From: Coffea arabica
Lineage: Eukaryota > Streptophyta > Magnoliopsida > Gentianales > Rubiaceae
Length of the DNA: 64,000 nt
Reading direction: 5' to 3'
NCBI RefSeq assembly: GCF_036785885.1
Contig: NC_092323.1
Location: forward strand, 11,168,501-11,232,500
Shown: piece by piece, positions 25,522 to 38,100 of the stretch
How the letters are laid out: each line of letters opens with the position of its first letter
How positions within the stretch are numbered: the stretch's first letter is position 1
The notes under the pieces: generated by a model
Databases searched by the model: none
The model's input: only the letters and a program-made list of their open reading frames with translations
What the model was told of the DNA's origin: nothing
Translations under genes and position numbers: made by a program

Positions 25522-28500
25522 TGTCGCGCCCCACTTTTCGATGTGTGAATTGTGTGAGTGATGTGTGTGTGAAGTGTGGTGTGAACGTGTGCAAAATGAA
25601 AAGTAAAAAGGCCATGGGACTTTGGAAAGCGACGATTTGGCCAATTGAAATTTTAAAAAGGGTTTTTTAAATATGAAAACGGAGTCGCCACTTGGTATAG
25701 ATTTGGGGTGTACCAAGTCACCCAAAAAGTGTTTTTTAAAGACAAAGTAGTAAAACCCTTTTTAAAACGACTCCTAGTCCACATAAGCCAAAGAAAAAGG
25801 TTCGGGGGTCACGTTTGACAAAGGGGAAGGCAAGGATAGAATCCAAGGCACCCCTTTGACCTAGCCAAGGCTAGTTGCGCGACTTAACCTTACCTTTCCT
25901 AATTTTCTACCCAATATATGTTCGCACGTTGGATATGACTATATGAATGCAAAACGGAGAGAAAAATGCAATCCTAAATTCTACGATGTCTCTCGTGAGG
26001 CTTTTGATCCCAAACCACATGAATTGTGGCGGCCAACAAAGGAAAACCCCATAGAGGTCGATTAATGCAAATGAGACTCAAATGTGCAAGTGTGGAAGTG
26101 TATGAAAAGAAATTTAAAAATCCAAGTGTTTGTGTGCAAGTGTATGAAATATAGTGATAAGTGCATATAGGTGTAATTAAATGCAATTTCGTGAAGTAGA
26201 AATCAAAATGAACAATAAGGAAAGGAAATGTGAATTGAAAAGAATGAGTGAGTGATAAATGAGAATGAATGAACCTAAGGGAATGCATCAGGTCGGGTAT
26301 GGGAATGACTCCTAACTTGTCGACTTCGATTTTCCCTTTGATTAGAAGGCAAGACTAGCGTGCTAAGGCTATCGAGTAGCCACACTCGCTCGTTTCCCTT
26401 ACCCAAGGGGGTTTTCAAGCAAATGAACCCTAACTAGCATGAGATGCAAGTCCTAAAGTGAAGGGGAAGGGGTTTGAGGAACATACCAAATGGTAAACTA
26501 AGGAAATGCATGATATGTGGTGATCATGCACTTAATGAAAAAGGAAAGAAAAAAAGAACCTATTGGGTCTAGCATTGGACTAGCCCATTCTATGAATTCC
26601 GACCAGCGTTGGACTAGTGGAAACGATAAAAAAGCCACAACTAGCGTTGGACTAGTGTGGTGACGTACATTCATCCATTCCATTCATCTATACTACAAAA
26701 AGCGAGTAGACATGCGATTCACTTATAAACACGTAGCACATAACACTTAGCATGCTTGACTAGATGCAAAATCCTAATAAAGCGTTTAACATATAACACA
26801 TAGGCATGCAACCATTACATTTGCTAATTAAAACAAAAGGGAAAGGGAAAATGGACCAAATTACTTGCTATGCCCTATCTATTACAAGCCAAGAGGTGTA
26901 CACATACCCCATGAATAAATAAAAGAAATACTTAAAATGAAAGGAATTAAAGCAAATTTAAGAAAGCCAACTAAACATGTAATTCTCAATTAGCACATTA
27001 GTCCACATAGGAGAGAAACAAAAGGGGTAAAAGAGATTATACCTCCCCGTTGGTGATACTAAGGGAGTAAACAAACTCAACTTGGCTAGATTCAACCAAG
27101 AAAAGACTAACTTAGGCTAAAATCACCAAAAACAAAAGATTAATGCACCAATTTAGTGATAAGATATAAACTAAACAATTTGAATCCATCAAAACATCAA
27201 ACTTTCCCTCCATTGCAACTCAATGAAGTCAAAACTACTTAAAGACCAAGGCAAAAGGCATGATCATCCGATTCCCAAGCATAACATCTACTAAAGACCC
27301 AAAAGCAAGCACTACTCAATCATTTGAACTTAATTGAAACATTAAAAAAAAAACACAAAAAGTTCTCCAAGTAAATAACAAGATCCAAACAAACATTTAT
27401 GGAAATTCGAAGGTCCAAGAATGAACAAGGGTCCATGAATGATTTAAACATGCATTTTGAAAACTCAATAGCAACCATTAATCAACCAAACCAAATAAAA
27501 ACCAATTGAAAAATTTAAGAGCTTCAAAAGTCTCAAAACAATGAAAAGCCAAATGATGACTCAAAATACACCCACCTTAGGACCTAATGCAAGAAAAAGA
27601 AATGTAATTGGGCCATAATGCATTGCTGCAAAAGATCTCAGGGACCCAATTGATTAGTTTTTCTCAAATTTGGGTCATAGTAGAACAAGGGGAGACTTGG
27701 GGGGGGTTAAGAGACAATTCTGAAATTATCCATACATGCAAAACACGTAGAAGCCTTTCATTTCTGCGCCAATTCAGCTGCATTTCCTTCATGTTTCACT
27801 CCCAAATGCCAACTCTACATCCAATCACATACCCTAACCAAAGCTAACATCCAAAACTTTAAACTAGACAGTAAAAACATAAGTTTAACATCCCAAATCA
27901 GCAAAGACAAAGGTGGAAATCATTCAAACATTGAAGAATGAACATGCAAACATTGAAGAATGAAAACTGCTATAGCTGAAAGTGAAATCTGCTGCATTTT
28001 TACTTGCAAATTGACTCAAATTTTCTGGTTCAAATACATAACTTTGACCAAGATTAAGCAACAAACAACTTTAGCTTGAGCAACCATGATCCAAGCAAGC
28101 AAACAACCCAGAAAAACATCATATTCAGGTCTGAAATAACATGCAAGCAACAATAAAAGGTTTCAGCTTCAGCAATGTTTCCGGCCAAACAACTTTGCAA
28201 CAATTTTCTTATAAACTCAGATTCTTATCACAACCTTGATTAGATGTAATTAAACTCAACGTCACAACTTTAGACCAAGCCCACAACTAAACCCACCATC
28301 ATAATCCAAACAAACAAGAAACCCAAGAAGATATCATGCAAACTTCTGGAATAAACATGCGTGCAACAGATTTTTGTTTCACTCAAAATTCTGGTTTACA
28401 CACAGCCAATTAATCTCATGCAGGGCTTAATCATCCAGTATTTAGTTAGCTAAACACACAACCAAGTGAGGATCAAGCACTTTCCAGCAAATTTCATACT

Positions 28501-29883
28501 AAAATACCCAAAACAACTCCATCGGCTAAGCTGGAAGATTGGTTTAACAATCCAGCAACATCCAATAAAATTTTCCAGCCATACAACCGAATTCCCAGCC
28601 ATAAAGATCACATGCAAGACCAAATAACAAACTATCTATCAGATTGGATCCAAAATCAAGTTCAAATGTCATCAAAATCACCATTTAACCAGAAATTCAT
28701 CCCAATTCTCTCGATTGACATGCATGCAACCGGATTTTTGGTATTCCTTCAATTTTCTTGTTTAATCCAAGTTAATTAGCTTCATGCAGAGCTAGATCAT
28801 CCAGACTTTGGTTAGTTAAACATACATATAGCTCAGATCATCAAAACTTGGTCAACCGAAGCTGCAAATTTCCAGCTTAAACTCTCGGCAACCATTTTCT
28901 TCACAAACAGATTTTTCTATAACTTAAGTTATCATCTAGCCACACAATCCTCACATGCATGCCCTTAAACAACTTCATCAACCTATAAACATCTAGTCTA
29001 GGTCCAGAAATTACCTCAGTTTGGAGCTCAACACCCTCGGCTAGCTGCAAAAAATATTTCCCTCCTCTCGGCTGTCCAGAAATTGCAGCCCGCAACTCTT
29101 CCTCTCCCTTGCTCAAGCTTGCGTCTCAGCTCAAGGCTGAGCTCAGTTTGTGTAAGCTGTGGAGTTGGTGGTTGTGGTCGAGCTCAGCTGATGGAAGATG
29201 AAGAAGAAAATGGCATCTCAGCAGTGGTGGAGGAGGTGAAGGCAGACGGTTCGCACCCTTCCTCTTACTCACACTCTCTCGGTTGGTCTTACGGTGAAGC
29301 TGGGAATGAAGCTAAGTCCTCCCTTTTTTTTTTCTCGGTCGTTAACTCCAAAGTAGCTAGTCACTCACGGCTCAAGGCAGAAAAGCAAAAATGGAATCTG
29401 GAGATATTGTGGTGAGTGGTAGTTGATATAATAGTGTGTGATAATGGAAGATGGAACCGGCAATAAGGATGGAAGGTGCTAGAATGTGAAGTGGAAATGG
29501 ATTCGGCAGAAATAGGATTGTGATTTTTTTGATTGATTTTTTTTAATTAATTAAATAAAACTGATAATAAAAATAGATAACAAACAACAAAAACAACAAA
29601 AAAATTAACATTGGATAGAAACTAAATCTAAATAAACTAAAATCCACGAAAGCACAATTTTCCATTTTTCATCAATTTCCTCTTTTCTTTCCTTTTTTTT
29701 TTTCACAAATTTTACGTTAAAACTTAAAACTAAAACTAAGACTAAAACGTGAACAAAATTAATATGACAAATAATTAGCAAATAAAAGACAAATAAAAAG
29801 GTAACAACTAAAATGCAGATAATCTAAAACAAAATCATGAATTAGATGCAACATACAAATTATTTAAAAATTTGGTGTCTACA
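25522..29883 (+). mobile_element. Solo LTR of 4.4 kb, probably Ty3/Gypsy type
   Basis: The segment opens TGTCGCGCCCCACTTTTCG and closes TTTGGTGTCTACA, so it has TG...CA ends. It is flanked by the identical 5-mer ACAAG (25517-25521 and 29884-29888), the normal size for LTR-retrotransposon integration. The opening sequence does not recur, no second LTR is present, and no gag or pol frame lies between the ends. A full element that lost its interior by LTR-LTR recombination is therefore the simplest explanation. A GGAGTCGCCACTTGG phrase near 25681 is one I associate with large plant Gypsy LTRs. A short AGCRTTGGACTAG phrase repeats three times at about 26569-26656. Two similar stretches, near 28395-28455 and 28760-28825, suggest internal duplication. 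Strand is inferred from the TGTC...GCCCC-type 5' end. Confidence 0.82.
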
Positions 29884-29888
29884 ACAAG

Positions 29889-31380
29889 TACTCAAATTTA
29901 TAAACTATATTGTACTTTGATGCATATTACACGTAATGACTTCTTTTTTTTATCTTATAGTTTTCAGATAGTGCTTTTATTTTGCAAATTAGTAATGTAT
30001 TGAATCATAAATTAGTACAACCTATCAAAATTAATTATACACTATCATCTCCAAAAATTTCTTATCAAGTAAGCCATTGCAAGACAATGAGTATATTCCA
30101 TATACTAGAATGAAAATTTAGAACACAATTTATTTATCTTAATTTTGAAAATCATGGCTAGTTCCATAGATTCTATTTACTTTTAGCATTTGCATGCAGA
30201 TTTATATACACGGATTTCCCAATTTATGTATTTCTTAAAAAGTATACGTTTTGCAGTTACTCTTAATTTTATAATTTTTTAATTAGTGAGAGATTTTGAA
30301 TTCAAATCCTTTTACTTACAATCGAGTCCGTCAAATAGTGAAGCTGCAACAGACTTTTCGTTCTAAGCAAAGGACTTTTCGTTCTAAGCAAAGGCCTAAT
30401 AAGCTTCCACCGTTTGGACTGATTGGGTTAAGACACTTCAGTAAGACGTGTGAACAACTATTTAGTCGAGGCCTATTGGGCCATTGTTGTTCAGTAATTG
30501 ATCATACATCCAATGTAACAGGCCGTATTCTTATAACAGATTGGCCAATAGGCCCGATAGTTGGTCACAAAAAAAAAATTTTTTTTTGGAGGGTACACTC
30601 AGTCAGAAATTGCAACTTGTTATGAGTGATAATATCTAACCAGCCTAGTGTGAGGTTGGATTGAACGGAACCAAACTATTTTTTTTTTTGAAAAAAAAAA
30701 GAACCATTCTGATTTCTTTAAAAGGCAAGCCAATCTAATTTCTTAAGGAAATAGCTAGAAAGTGTCTCTTCAAAAGAAGAAAAATATTTTCTACAAACTT
30801 TTTGAACAATCAATTAATTATGTATAGGATTTCTTGGATTCAATGTAGATTTTAATACTATTTGACTAATGTCAATACTACCTCATGGAGGACAATTTCT
30901 ATTTTCTTTTGGTTTATCACATGATTTTTTTTTAGGTCAGTTAGTCAATCACATGATTATGTGACTGACAATTTAGGAAATTGGTAACTGAATGAGAAAC
31001 AAAATACAAGATTATAGCACATAATATTACAACAAATGGCAAAAATAGTTTAAACTATTACTAGAATTTCCTATTTTGGGCACTAAACTTTTATTTAGTT
31101 AAAATGATCATTTAATTAAGAAAATACTATATTTTTTGTCACTCAACTAATAGAACTTATGCTTTGATTATTATTCAACTAATGAAAGCACACATTTTTT
31201 AATCACAAAATATGTATTTTAATTAGTTAAATGACCATTTTGACTAAGTAAATGACCAAAAGAAAAAAATTTAAGTAGGTTATTGACGGCCATTTGCCTA
31301 TTCTAAATATCAAAAAAAAAAAAGAAAAAAAAAAAGAAAAGAGAAAAGGAGAAAGTCATTATTCCGCTCACAGTCACGTT
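29889..31380. other. Intergenic region upstream of NMD3
   Basis: AT-rich DNA with no supported coding gene. A frame at 30296-30625 contains a doubled 20-bp phrase (ACTTTTCGTTCTAAGCAAAG) and no recognisable domain. Between about 31038 and 31298 the ends GGCAAAAATAG and (reverse complement) GGCAAATGGCC, together with similar flanking blocks, hint at another decayed inverted-repeat element. I could not confirm a target duplication there. Confidence 0.4.
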
Positions 31381-31620
31381 TTAGGTCGGCAAAACGCTGC
31401 GGCTGGAACGCTTTTTGTGCGTGACCTCACCCCTTGTATCATAGAGTTATACCTCGAACGCTGAAGAAGCCGCCTCAGGAAGAAACAAGAGGGCCTCCAA
31501 CCATTTCATCATTCTTCTGTCAGTTCTGCGTCTGCATAAATATCAATCCCTGGCCCTCTTCTCCATTTCAGTCTTGCTCTGCCGCTAAGATTGTTCTAAA
31601 TCCGAGCCTTCGAACATCAG

Positions 31621-32082
31621 GTTTGCTAGATACTGATTCGGCCCTTGTTTCTTTGACGCTTATATGTTATTTCCTACATTTTTTTGGGATAATTTCTGAT
31701 ATTTTGTTGTGTACTTACAAAACCAATGGTGGCATTTAGCTATTAGTGGTTGCAAATTTGTATGCTTAGGTTTGTATTAACTCGGTTTACTTTAAGAAGA
31801 GAAGGAGACGAATTTAATTGATTGGTCATAAAAATTCCAGCCAGTTTTAAAAAAAAAAAAAATTAAAAATTCCAGCTTTTATGGAATTATGTGGTTGGTT
31901 TTTTGTGATAATTTTCATCTTTCTAGCTGGTGTTTGAACAAATTGTTTTTATTGGCTATGGGAATTGATAGCTAAATTTTGAATACTCAGTTGTTGGTCT
32001 AAAAGGGGTTAAACGTTGGTAATGTCAATAGTTTGTTGGGTTTCAGCAGTTCTGTTGCTTATACAGTGGTTGTTATTTGTAG
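31621..32082 (+). other. NMD3: Probable intron in the 5' UTR of NMD3
   Basis: A likely untranslated first exon (about 31440-31620) ends ACATCAG followed by GTTTGC. A pyrimidine- and TTG-rich stretch then leads to TTATTTGTAG, two bases before the conserved ATG. Splicing here would place the ATG close to the 5' end of the second exon and remove an in-frame upstream ATG at 32022. The acceptor is good; the donor is only fair. The inference rests on splice consensus and on the lack of conserved protein sequence upstream of 32085. Confidence 0.45.
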
Positions 32083-32084
32083 AT

Positions 32085-33620
32085 ATGGCGCTAGAAGCCG
32101 GTATGTTTACTGTAAATCAAACTATTGGTAGCGTTTTGTGCTGCAAATGTGGAATCTTGATGCAGCCCAATCCAGCTAATATGTGTACGAAATGCTTGCG
32201 CTCTGAGGTGGATATCACTGAAGGTCTACAGAAGCATGTGGTTATTGTTCATTGCCCCGAATGTGATAGCTACCTGCAGCCTCCTAGAACTTGGATCAAG
32301 GCTCAGTTGGAATCAAAAGAGCTGCTTACGTTTTGTGTAAAGAGGTTGAAGAATCTGAACAAGGTCCGGTTAGTACATGCTGAGTTCATCTGGACCGAGC
32401 CTCATTCCAAAAGGATCAAAGTTAAGCTGACGGTTCAGAAAGAGGTTCTAAACCGAGCGATACTTGAGCAGTCTTACGTTGTGGAGTATGTTGTACATGA
32501 ACAAATGTGTGAATCTTGTACGAGGGTTCAGGCCAACCCTGATCAGTGGGTGGCTGCAGTGCAGCTACGCCAGCATGTTTCTCACAGAAGGACTTTTTTC
32601 TACCTGGAGCAGCTAATTCTTAAGCATGATGCTGCTGCACGTTGCATAAGAATTAAGCAGATGGATCAGGGGATAGATTTCTTCTTTTCCAACCGGAGTC
32701 ATGCTGTGAAGTTTGTGGAATTTTTGGGTAAAGTTGCACCAGTTAGGTATCGTAATGATAAACAACTGGTTTCCCATGATCCCAAAAGCAATAATTACAA
32801 TTACAAGTATACCTTCTCTGTTGAAATATGCCCGATTTGCCGTGAAGATCTGATCTGTCTCCCTCCAAAGGTTGCTGTTAGTTTGGGTAATCTTGGTCCA
32901 CTCGTCATTTGCACTAAAATTAGTAACAGCATTGCTTTAATGGACCCCTTCACTCTGAGGCACTGTTTCTTGGACGCTGATCAGTATTGGAGGGCATCTT
33001 TCAAGTCTCTGCTTTCCAGCAGGCAGCTTGTAGAGTATATAGTATTAGATGTGGAGCCTGTTTCTTCTGAAGTTGTGGTTGGTGGCTCAAGGTATGTTTT
33101 AGCTGATGCACAAGTAGCTCGAGTATCAGATTTTGGGAAAAATGACACAATTTTCTCAGTGAGAACTCATCTAGGCCACCTTTTGAGCCCTGGGGACAAT
33201 GCTCTTGGCTATGACTTGTATGCGGCCAATAGCAATGATATTGAACTAGACAAATACAAAGGCCTTGTCCTCCCTGAAGTTGTATTGATTAAAAAGAGCT
33301 ATGAGGAGAAGCGCCAGAAGAAGCGTGGGAAGCCTCGTGCATGGAAACTTAAATCTCTTGATATGGAAGTTGATAACACAGCTAAAGGCAGAGATCATGA
33401 AGAGAAGGTGAACTCAGAGTATGAGCAGTTCCTGAGGGACCTGGAGGAAAACCCTGAGTTGAGGTTTAACGTATCATTGTACCGGAATAAGGAATACCAG
33501 CCATCAGAAATGGCATCAGTGACTGATGGGGAGGAAGTCCCATCTGTTCCATTAGAAGAGTTGCTTGCTGATCTTGAATTAAGTGACGTGGAAGTTGATG
33601 ATGATGGCATGATGGAGTGA
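32085..33620 (+). CDS. NMD3: 60S ribosomal export protein NMD3, single coding exon
   Basis: NMD3 binds the joining face of nascent 60S ribosomal subunits and acts as the adaptor for the exportin CRM1/XPO1, carrying them from nucleus to cytoplasm. The 511-residue product is the usual plant length. Its N-terminal zinc-binding half has paired cysteines: C19/C20-x-C22 with C34-x2-C37, then C57-x2-C60, a further CESC, and a later CPIC. The plant NMD3 phrases TWIKAQLESKELLTFC, IWTEPHSKRIKVKL and QLRQHVSHRRTFFYLEQL are easily seen. The basic stretch KKRGKPRAWKLKS may serve in nuclear import. The acidic tail has a leucine-rich export-signal candidate, LEELLADLEL (about residues 490-499). I chose ATG 32085 because family similarity starts there; in-frame extension to 32022 would add an unrelated hydrophobic stretch. 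The coding region has no intron. Confidence 0.96.
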   Translation: MALEAGMFTVNQTIGSVLCCKCGILMQPNPANMCTKCLRSEVDITEGLQKHVVIVHCPECDSYLQPPRTWIKAQLESKELLTFCVKRLKNLNKVRLVHAEFIWTEPHSKRIKVKLTVQKEVLNRAILEQSYVVEYVVHEQMCESCTRVQANPDQWVAAVQLRQHVSHRRTFFYLEQLILKHDAAARCIRIKQMDQGIDFFFSNRSHAVKFVEFLGKVAPVRYRNDKQLVSHDPKSNNYNYKYTFSVEICPICREDLICLPPKVAVSLGNLGPLVICTKISNSIALMDPFTLRHCFLDADQYWRASFKSLLSSRQLVEYIVLDVEPVSSEVVVGGSRYVLADAQVARVSDFGKNDTIFSVRTHLGHLLSPGDNALGYDLYAANSNDIELDKYKGLVLPEVVLIKKSYEEKRQKKRGKPRAWKLKSLDMEVDNTAKGRDHEEKVNSEYEQFLRDLEENPELRFNVSLYRNKEYQPSEMASVTDGEEVPSVPLEELLADLELSDVEVDDDGMME

Positions 33621-35123
33621 ATTGTCTCCCTGAGTGAGGAGTTATTACTTGCGTGTAGAATAGAATCTTGTAATATGTTGATCTGATCTTTCCTTTCTCC
33701 AAGTTTGGGTGCTTTTTATCTTGTTAGCAGAAAATTTCCCAGTTACTAGTATTGCATAAGAAATTCCTTTTATTTGCTTTCTGTTGTTTCTCAATCCTGA
33801 GTATTGGAATTATATTTCAGCCTGAATATATAGAAGGGACTTGCCTTTGAATGTGAATTTGTCTAGAGCTCGTCAATTGCTATTGTCTATAGGTAGAAGA
33901 TTTTTGTAATTGCTCTTTCTTCCTTTGCTAACACTAATGCATATTGACAGCCTCGCCTTGAAATTTGAATGGGAGGAAAGAACTATGATACTACCTGGTA
34001 CTGGTTTAAGTTCCCTAGTTGCTTTTCATTTCAGCTTACTTGCAGGCACAGTGAATTTCTGTCTGCCTAGTGATCATTCCCTCTTTGCAAGAGCACTAAT
34101 ATTTCTCTGCTTTTTAAGTGGTTGTGTCTAATAAACTGGCAGTTGGATAGACTTAAGAACATGATTTATTAAACTTTGCAGTTCATAGTACAAGCTTTCT
34201 GTTTTTCTTTTAATTGCAGATAAAGTTATCATGAGTAAATAGCAATTAATAACACTGAATTTTGTTGTTGCTATTTCTCAAAGTTGATTTCTATTCCCTT
34301 TAGCATTCTTCATTTGCATTTCTTAGGTTTCAATGTCCATAGCTCATTATACAAGCTCTAGGATTTCTTGAAGATGTCAGTAGGAGGAAAAAGCAACTTA
34401 AATGGACTTGGTGCATTGGGAGATACAGGTTGGGACTGCATTGACGGTGGTATATTGTTGACTAAAACTGCCAAAAGAATTTAAGTTCTCTACTTTGCAA
34501 TTGCCTTAAATTCAGCTGGATATAATATTGCGGGTACATTTCACCGTTCCTTGCTTTCGGAGAAAAAAGTGGGTTTATCTGTACTGCAACCAAGCAACTC
34601 TTCATGTCAAAGACTTCGTAATCCCTTTTGAAGAGAATACTGCTGCACTTAGCTTCGCATCCGGTGTCAAGTTTCAGGCTCTCCAAGTTGGATGGAAGGT
34701 GAAACCTCAGGAAGCTCAAGTGGCTCCTTCATTTCCATGAGTAATTGATAGTTCAAGAATTGGTGAGATTACCAAAGAACAAAAACATTTCCAAATGGCT
34801 GGAAACTAGTAGAACAATCTCAGCTGGTGCAGAATGCAGTAAAGAAATCCATAGATCTTGATGGTCTTAAACCAGTTCAGATATAGGTACGTCGTCTGAA
34901 GCTATTATTAGATTCCTTGTTCTAGCTCTTCTGTACACATAATTCTAGCATTTCATGAGATTTCTTGGATTTCAGATGTTTATATGCGTGAAATACAAGA
35001 AAATAAGTGAAAATGCTGCATTTTGAATACGAGCAAAATGGCCTGGCAACCATGTAATAGAGGCTGTGGCAGTGGAGTTTGATGATGCAATTTCTGTAGA
35101 TTCGCTGAAAATCTCCCATCTGA
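33621..35123. other. Space between the 3' ends of NMD3 and the first receptor kinase
   Basis: NMD3 (plus) and the receptor kinase (minus) converge here, so the interval should hold both 3' UTRs. Short frames at 33910-34131 and 34528-34740 match no family I know. On the minus strand, about 35030-35123 still carries the frameshifted remains of the kinase's C-terminal tail (see that gene). Confidence 0.5.
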
Positions 35124-38100
35124 TCAGATAACTGTAGTCCTTAAGGGGCGTTGCTGCGCCCATGAACGATCGCTTGAAAGCATGACAACTACCTCAGACA
35201 TGGTGGGCCTTCGAGAAGGTTGTGATTGAGTGCATAGCAAAGCAATTTCCAGGAGTTTCTTTACATCGTCTGTCTTGCAATCGTTAGGGTCCAAAGTCTC
35301 ATCCACGAATGCCAAATGCATGTCATTCTCATACTGCTTCCATGCCTGCTACAAAAGTAACCCATGGAAAGGTCCACGCAAAAGAATTTCTGAATGAGAT
35401 GTGTATCTGGTTGAAGAAACAAAGTGAACTGACAGTTAGCTGTTTAACGTTGCCAAATGAAAGTTACCTGTTCAAGAAGATTGTCACGGCCTGGCTCAAC
35501 TGTTTTGTAGTTGCTACTTCTGCCACTGATTGTTTCAAGAACGACAACACCAAAGCTGTAAACATCAACTTTCTCAGAAAGATGTCCATGAATTGCATAT
35601 TCTGGTGCTATGTAGCCCCTGTTGCATTAAATTCCTCATCTCAGAAAGACAACGACATAATTCGTTTATTTTTCAAACCCGCATTTATACTCTTAATGGA
35701 ACAGTAAAGGGTGCAAATGACTATCTACGCGATTTCAGTTGGTACCAGATCATGTTTCGATTAGAAGACTGGACATCTAAAATAAATGAAACTGAGAGAC
35801 AAATTCGAGGCCAAGAAATGCAGAGTTCCTGGACATCACTATCGGTTTCATTTGGTTTAGCGATATAAATTGTAGGATGTATAAACAACCACTGCAAAAG
35901 ATACATAAAAAGGCTTCATCTTAATCAACCATGTCTCTGGTGAGCTGTTATTTTTATGAAATGAAAAGCAGGAGTGAAGTTTGACATACAAGTTACCAGA
36001 AAAACTACTCAGATGGCTCCGATCTTCGGGCATAAGTGCTGCCAATCCAAAATCAGAAATTTTTGGCTGAAAATAATTATCCAGTAGAATGTTGCTGGAC
36101 TTAACATCTCGATGAATGAGAGAAAAATGGTATTGTTCATGCAGATAGGCAAGACACCTAGCTGTTCCAAATACAATGTCGGACCGTTGCTTCCAATTAA
36201 GATACCCTCTTTTATCACCTGTGAACAGTGAAAAAAAGAAAGAAGAAGAAGAAGAAAGTTCAATACACGTATTCATTGTCACATTCAGAGATATATCAGG
36301 AAAACTAACCCTTATATTGCATTATACTTCACTCAAGCACGTATGCAAATGATGAAACCCAAACAAGATTTAGATAAAGAAGCAAAATGCTAAAGGAATT
36401 GTAATGGTAGATTAAAACCCTGATAGGAAGTATGATGAAGCGATTCTCTTGATTATTAAAACTTCCTTGCTAGTTGCTTTATTTGTCTCTCTGTTTTCTA
36501 AGGTTGCATTCTGATTTAGCAGGGCAAAACTGGGTTCTTAAGGTAGATATATGAACTTTATGTGATAACTTCTGCTCATCATTCTTTGAACTGAGCTTGC
36601 TTTCGATCAAGCTCTCTGTACTGATATCTACTAGCTCCTTCCGAATCTTCTGATAGTGTCACAGAAAAGTATTTGTTCGAGCTCATATCAATCAATCGTG
36701 TTATCATCTTTAAAATGCAGAGTTAAGATTTACCATATAAGAATTTATCCAGGCTTCCATTTGCCATGTATTCGTACACAAGGAGTAGCTCTGCTCCTTT
36801 GGTAGAGCATCCAAGTAAGCGAATGAGATTTCGGTGATGGACATTACCAATAACTCTGATTTCACTTTCAACCTCTTCCTTTGGTCTACTAGCAGTTGCT
36901 TTTAGCTTCTTGACAGCAACTATATTTCCATTATTCAGAGTACCCTGAAGTGTAATGAAGACAAAAATAGGAAAATATCTACATTAAACCACTGGCAGTG
37001 AAGCAAGCAATTAAATTTTATAAAAATTGCTAAGAAGATGAAGTAATGAAGCTTTGAAATATGGAACAAGTCAAGGGAAGCGACCATGGTGGTAAAAGCA
37101 ATCTCTTCTGAAGAAGATCATCATAATTGATAATGGTCTATTGAATTCTTTATTACCGGTTAAAAAGAAGCTGCATATATTACTATACCTTGAAAACCTC
37201 TCCAAAACCTCCTCCTCCAAGCTTGCATTCCTTGCTAAAATCTCTTGTTGCAGTTTTCAGAACTTTAAAATCATAAGTTACAGGACCCTGCAGTTCAGTT
37301 GCACCGAATATGTTACCTGGTGGATAAGGTAATATATAAAATTATTACCTTACGGTTAACACAAGAATAAGGGAAAAAAATGATGTTGAAATGCCAAAAA
37401 TCTTGTTAGCAACTTCTTATCTAAAACAGTGCAAGGACTGCTTTGAAAACGAGTAATTCATAAAGGAACAGAGGGAAGAATGCTGTTCTAGACCTGGTGG
37501 TTCAGTCAGTTCAAACGAAATCTACGACATAAAGATCACGCCTACATTGGCTATCTTGCAAATAGAACCAAAATACCTTTTTGAGGTGCCTCTGGCTTTC
37601 TGTGCAACCGACACCATAGAATCAAAGCAAGTGCAATAATAATAAGAAGGCCACCACCTGCGGCAGCCACTCCAATGATAATAACTTTCTTCTTGCTTAA
37701 ACCTCCTGCAAGAATGCAAATTTACATGTCACCAATTACAGGGAGTTTTTTAAGTTGAGATAAAAGCTGTACTAAAGCATCTCCGGGAGGAATACGTGTA
37801 AGGAATGAACCGAAAGCCTATTTATGTCAGAATGTTTCACTGTCTGAAGTAAGCAGATGAGTATGATTAAACAATGGAATCAGCATTTCAATAACTAGTA
37901 AGAAGAGGACATACAAGTCTCTGTTTTCATCAAAAGGTTGTTTGTGAAGACGCTAAGAGCAGAGAAAGTTCGATCAAGAATTTCCAAGTAAATGGCATAT
38001 TCTTCAGTACACCAAAAGATAATACAATGCAAAGGTAATTAGCTGTATCAATGTATCCTCAAGGACGTATGTTAGGGAGATAAGATATCTTACGTCCTCG

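Noticed and set aside
28901..29415. Opposed frames of 71 and 110 codons near the end of the large solo LTR
   Set aside because: They lie inside the LTR, overlap each other on opposite strands and lack gag, pol or any other known domain.
30296..30625. 109-codon plus-strand frame with an internal repeated phrase
   Set aside because: The FRSKQR doubling comes from a short tandem repeat in DNA. The rest shows no family resemblance.
31038..31298. Third hairpin element upstream of NMD3
   Set aside because: The ends (GGCAAA/TTTGCC) and some inner blocks are inverted, but the arms are poorly matched and no clear target duplication is visible. Kept only as a hint.
34528..34740. 70-codon frame between NMD3 and receptor kinase A
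   Set aside because: Short, unrecognised, and in the presumed 3' UTR zone.
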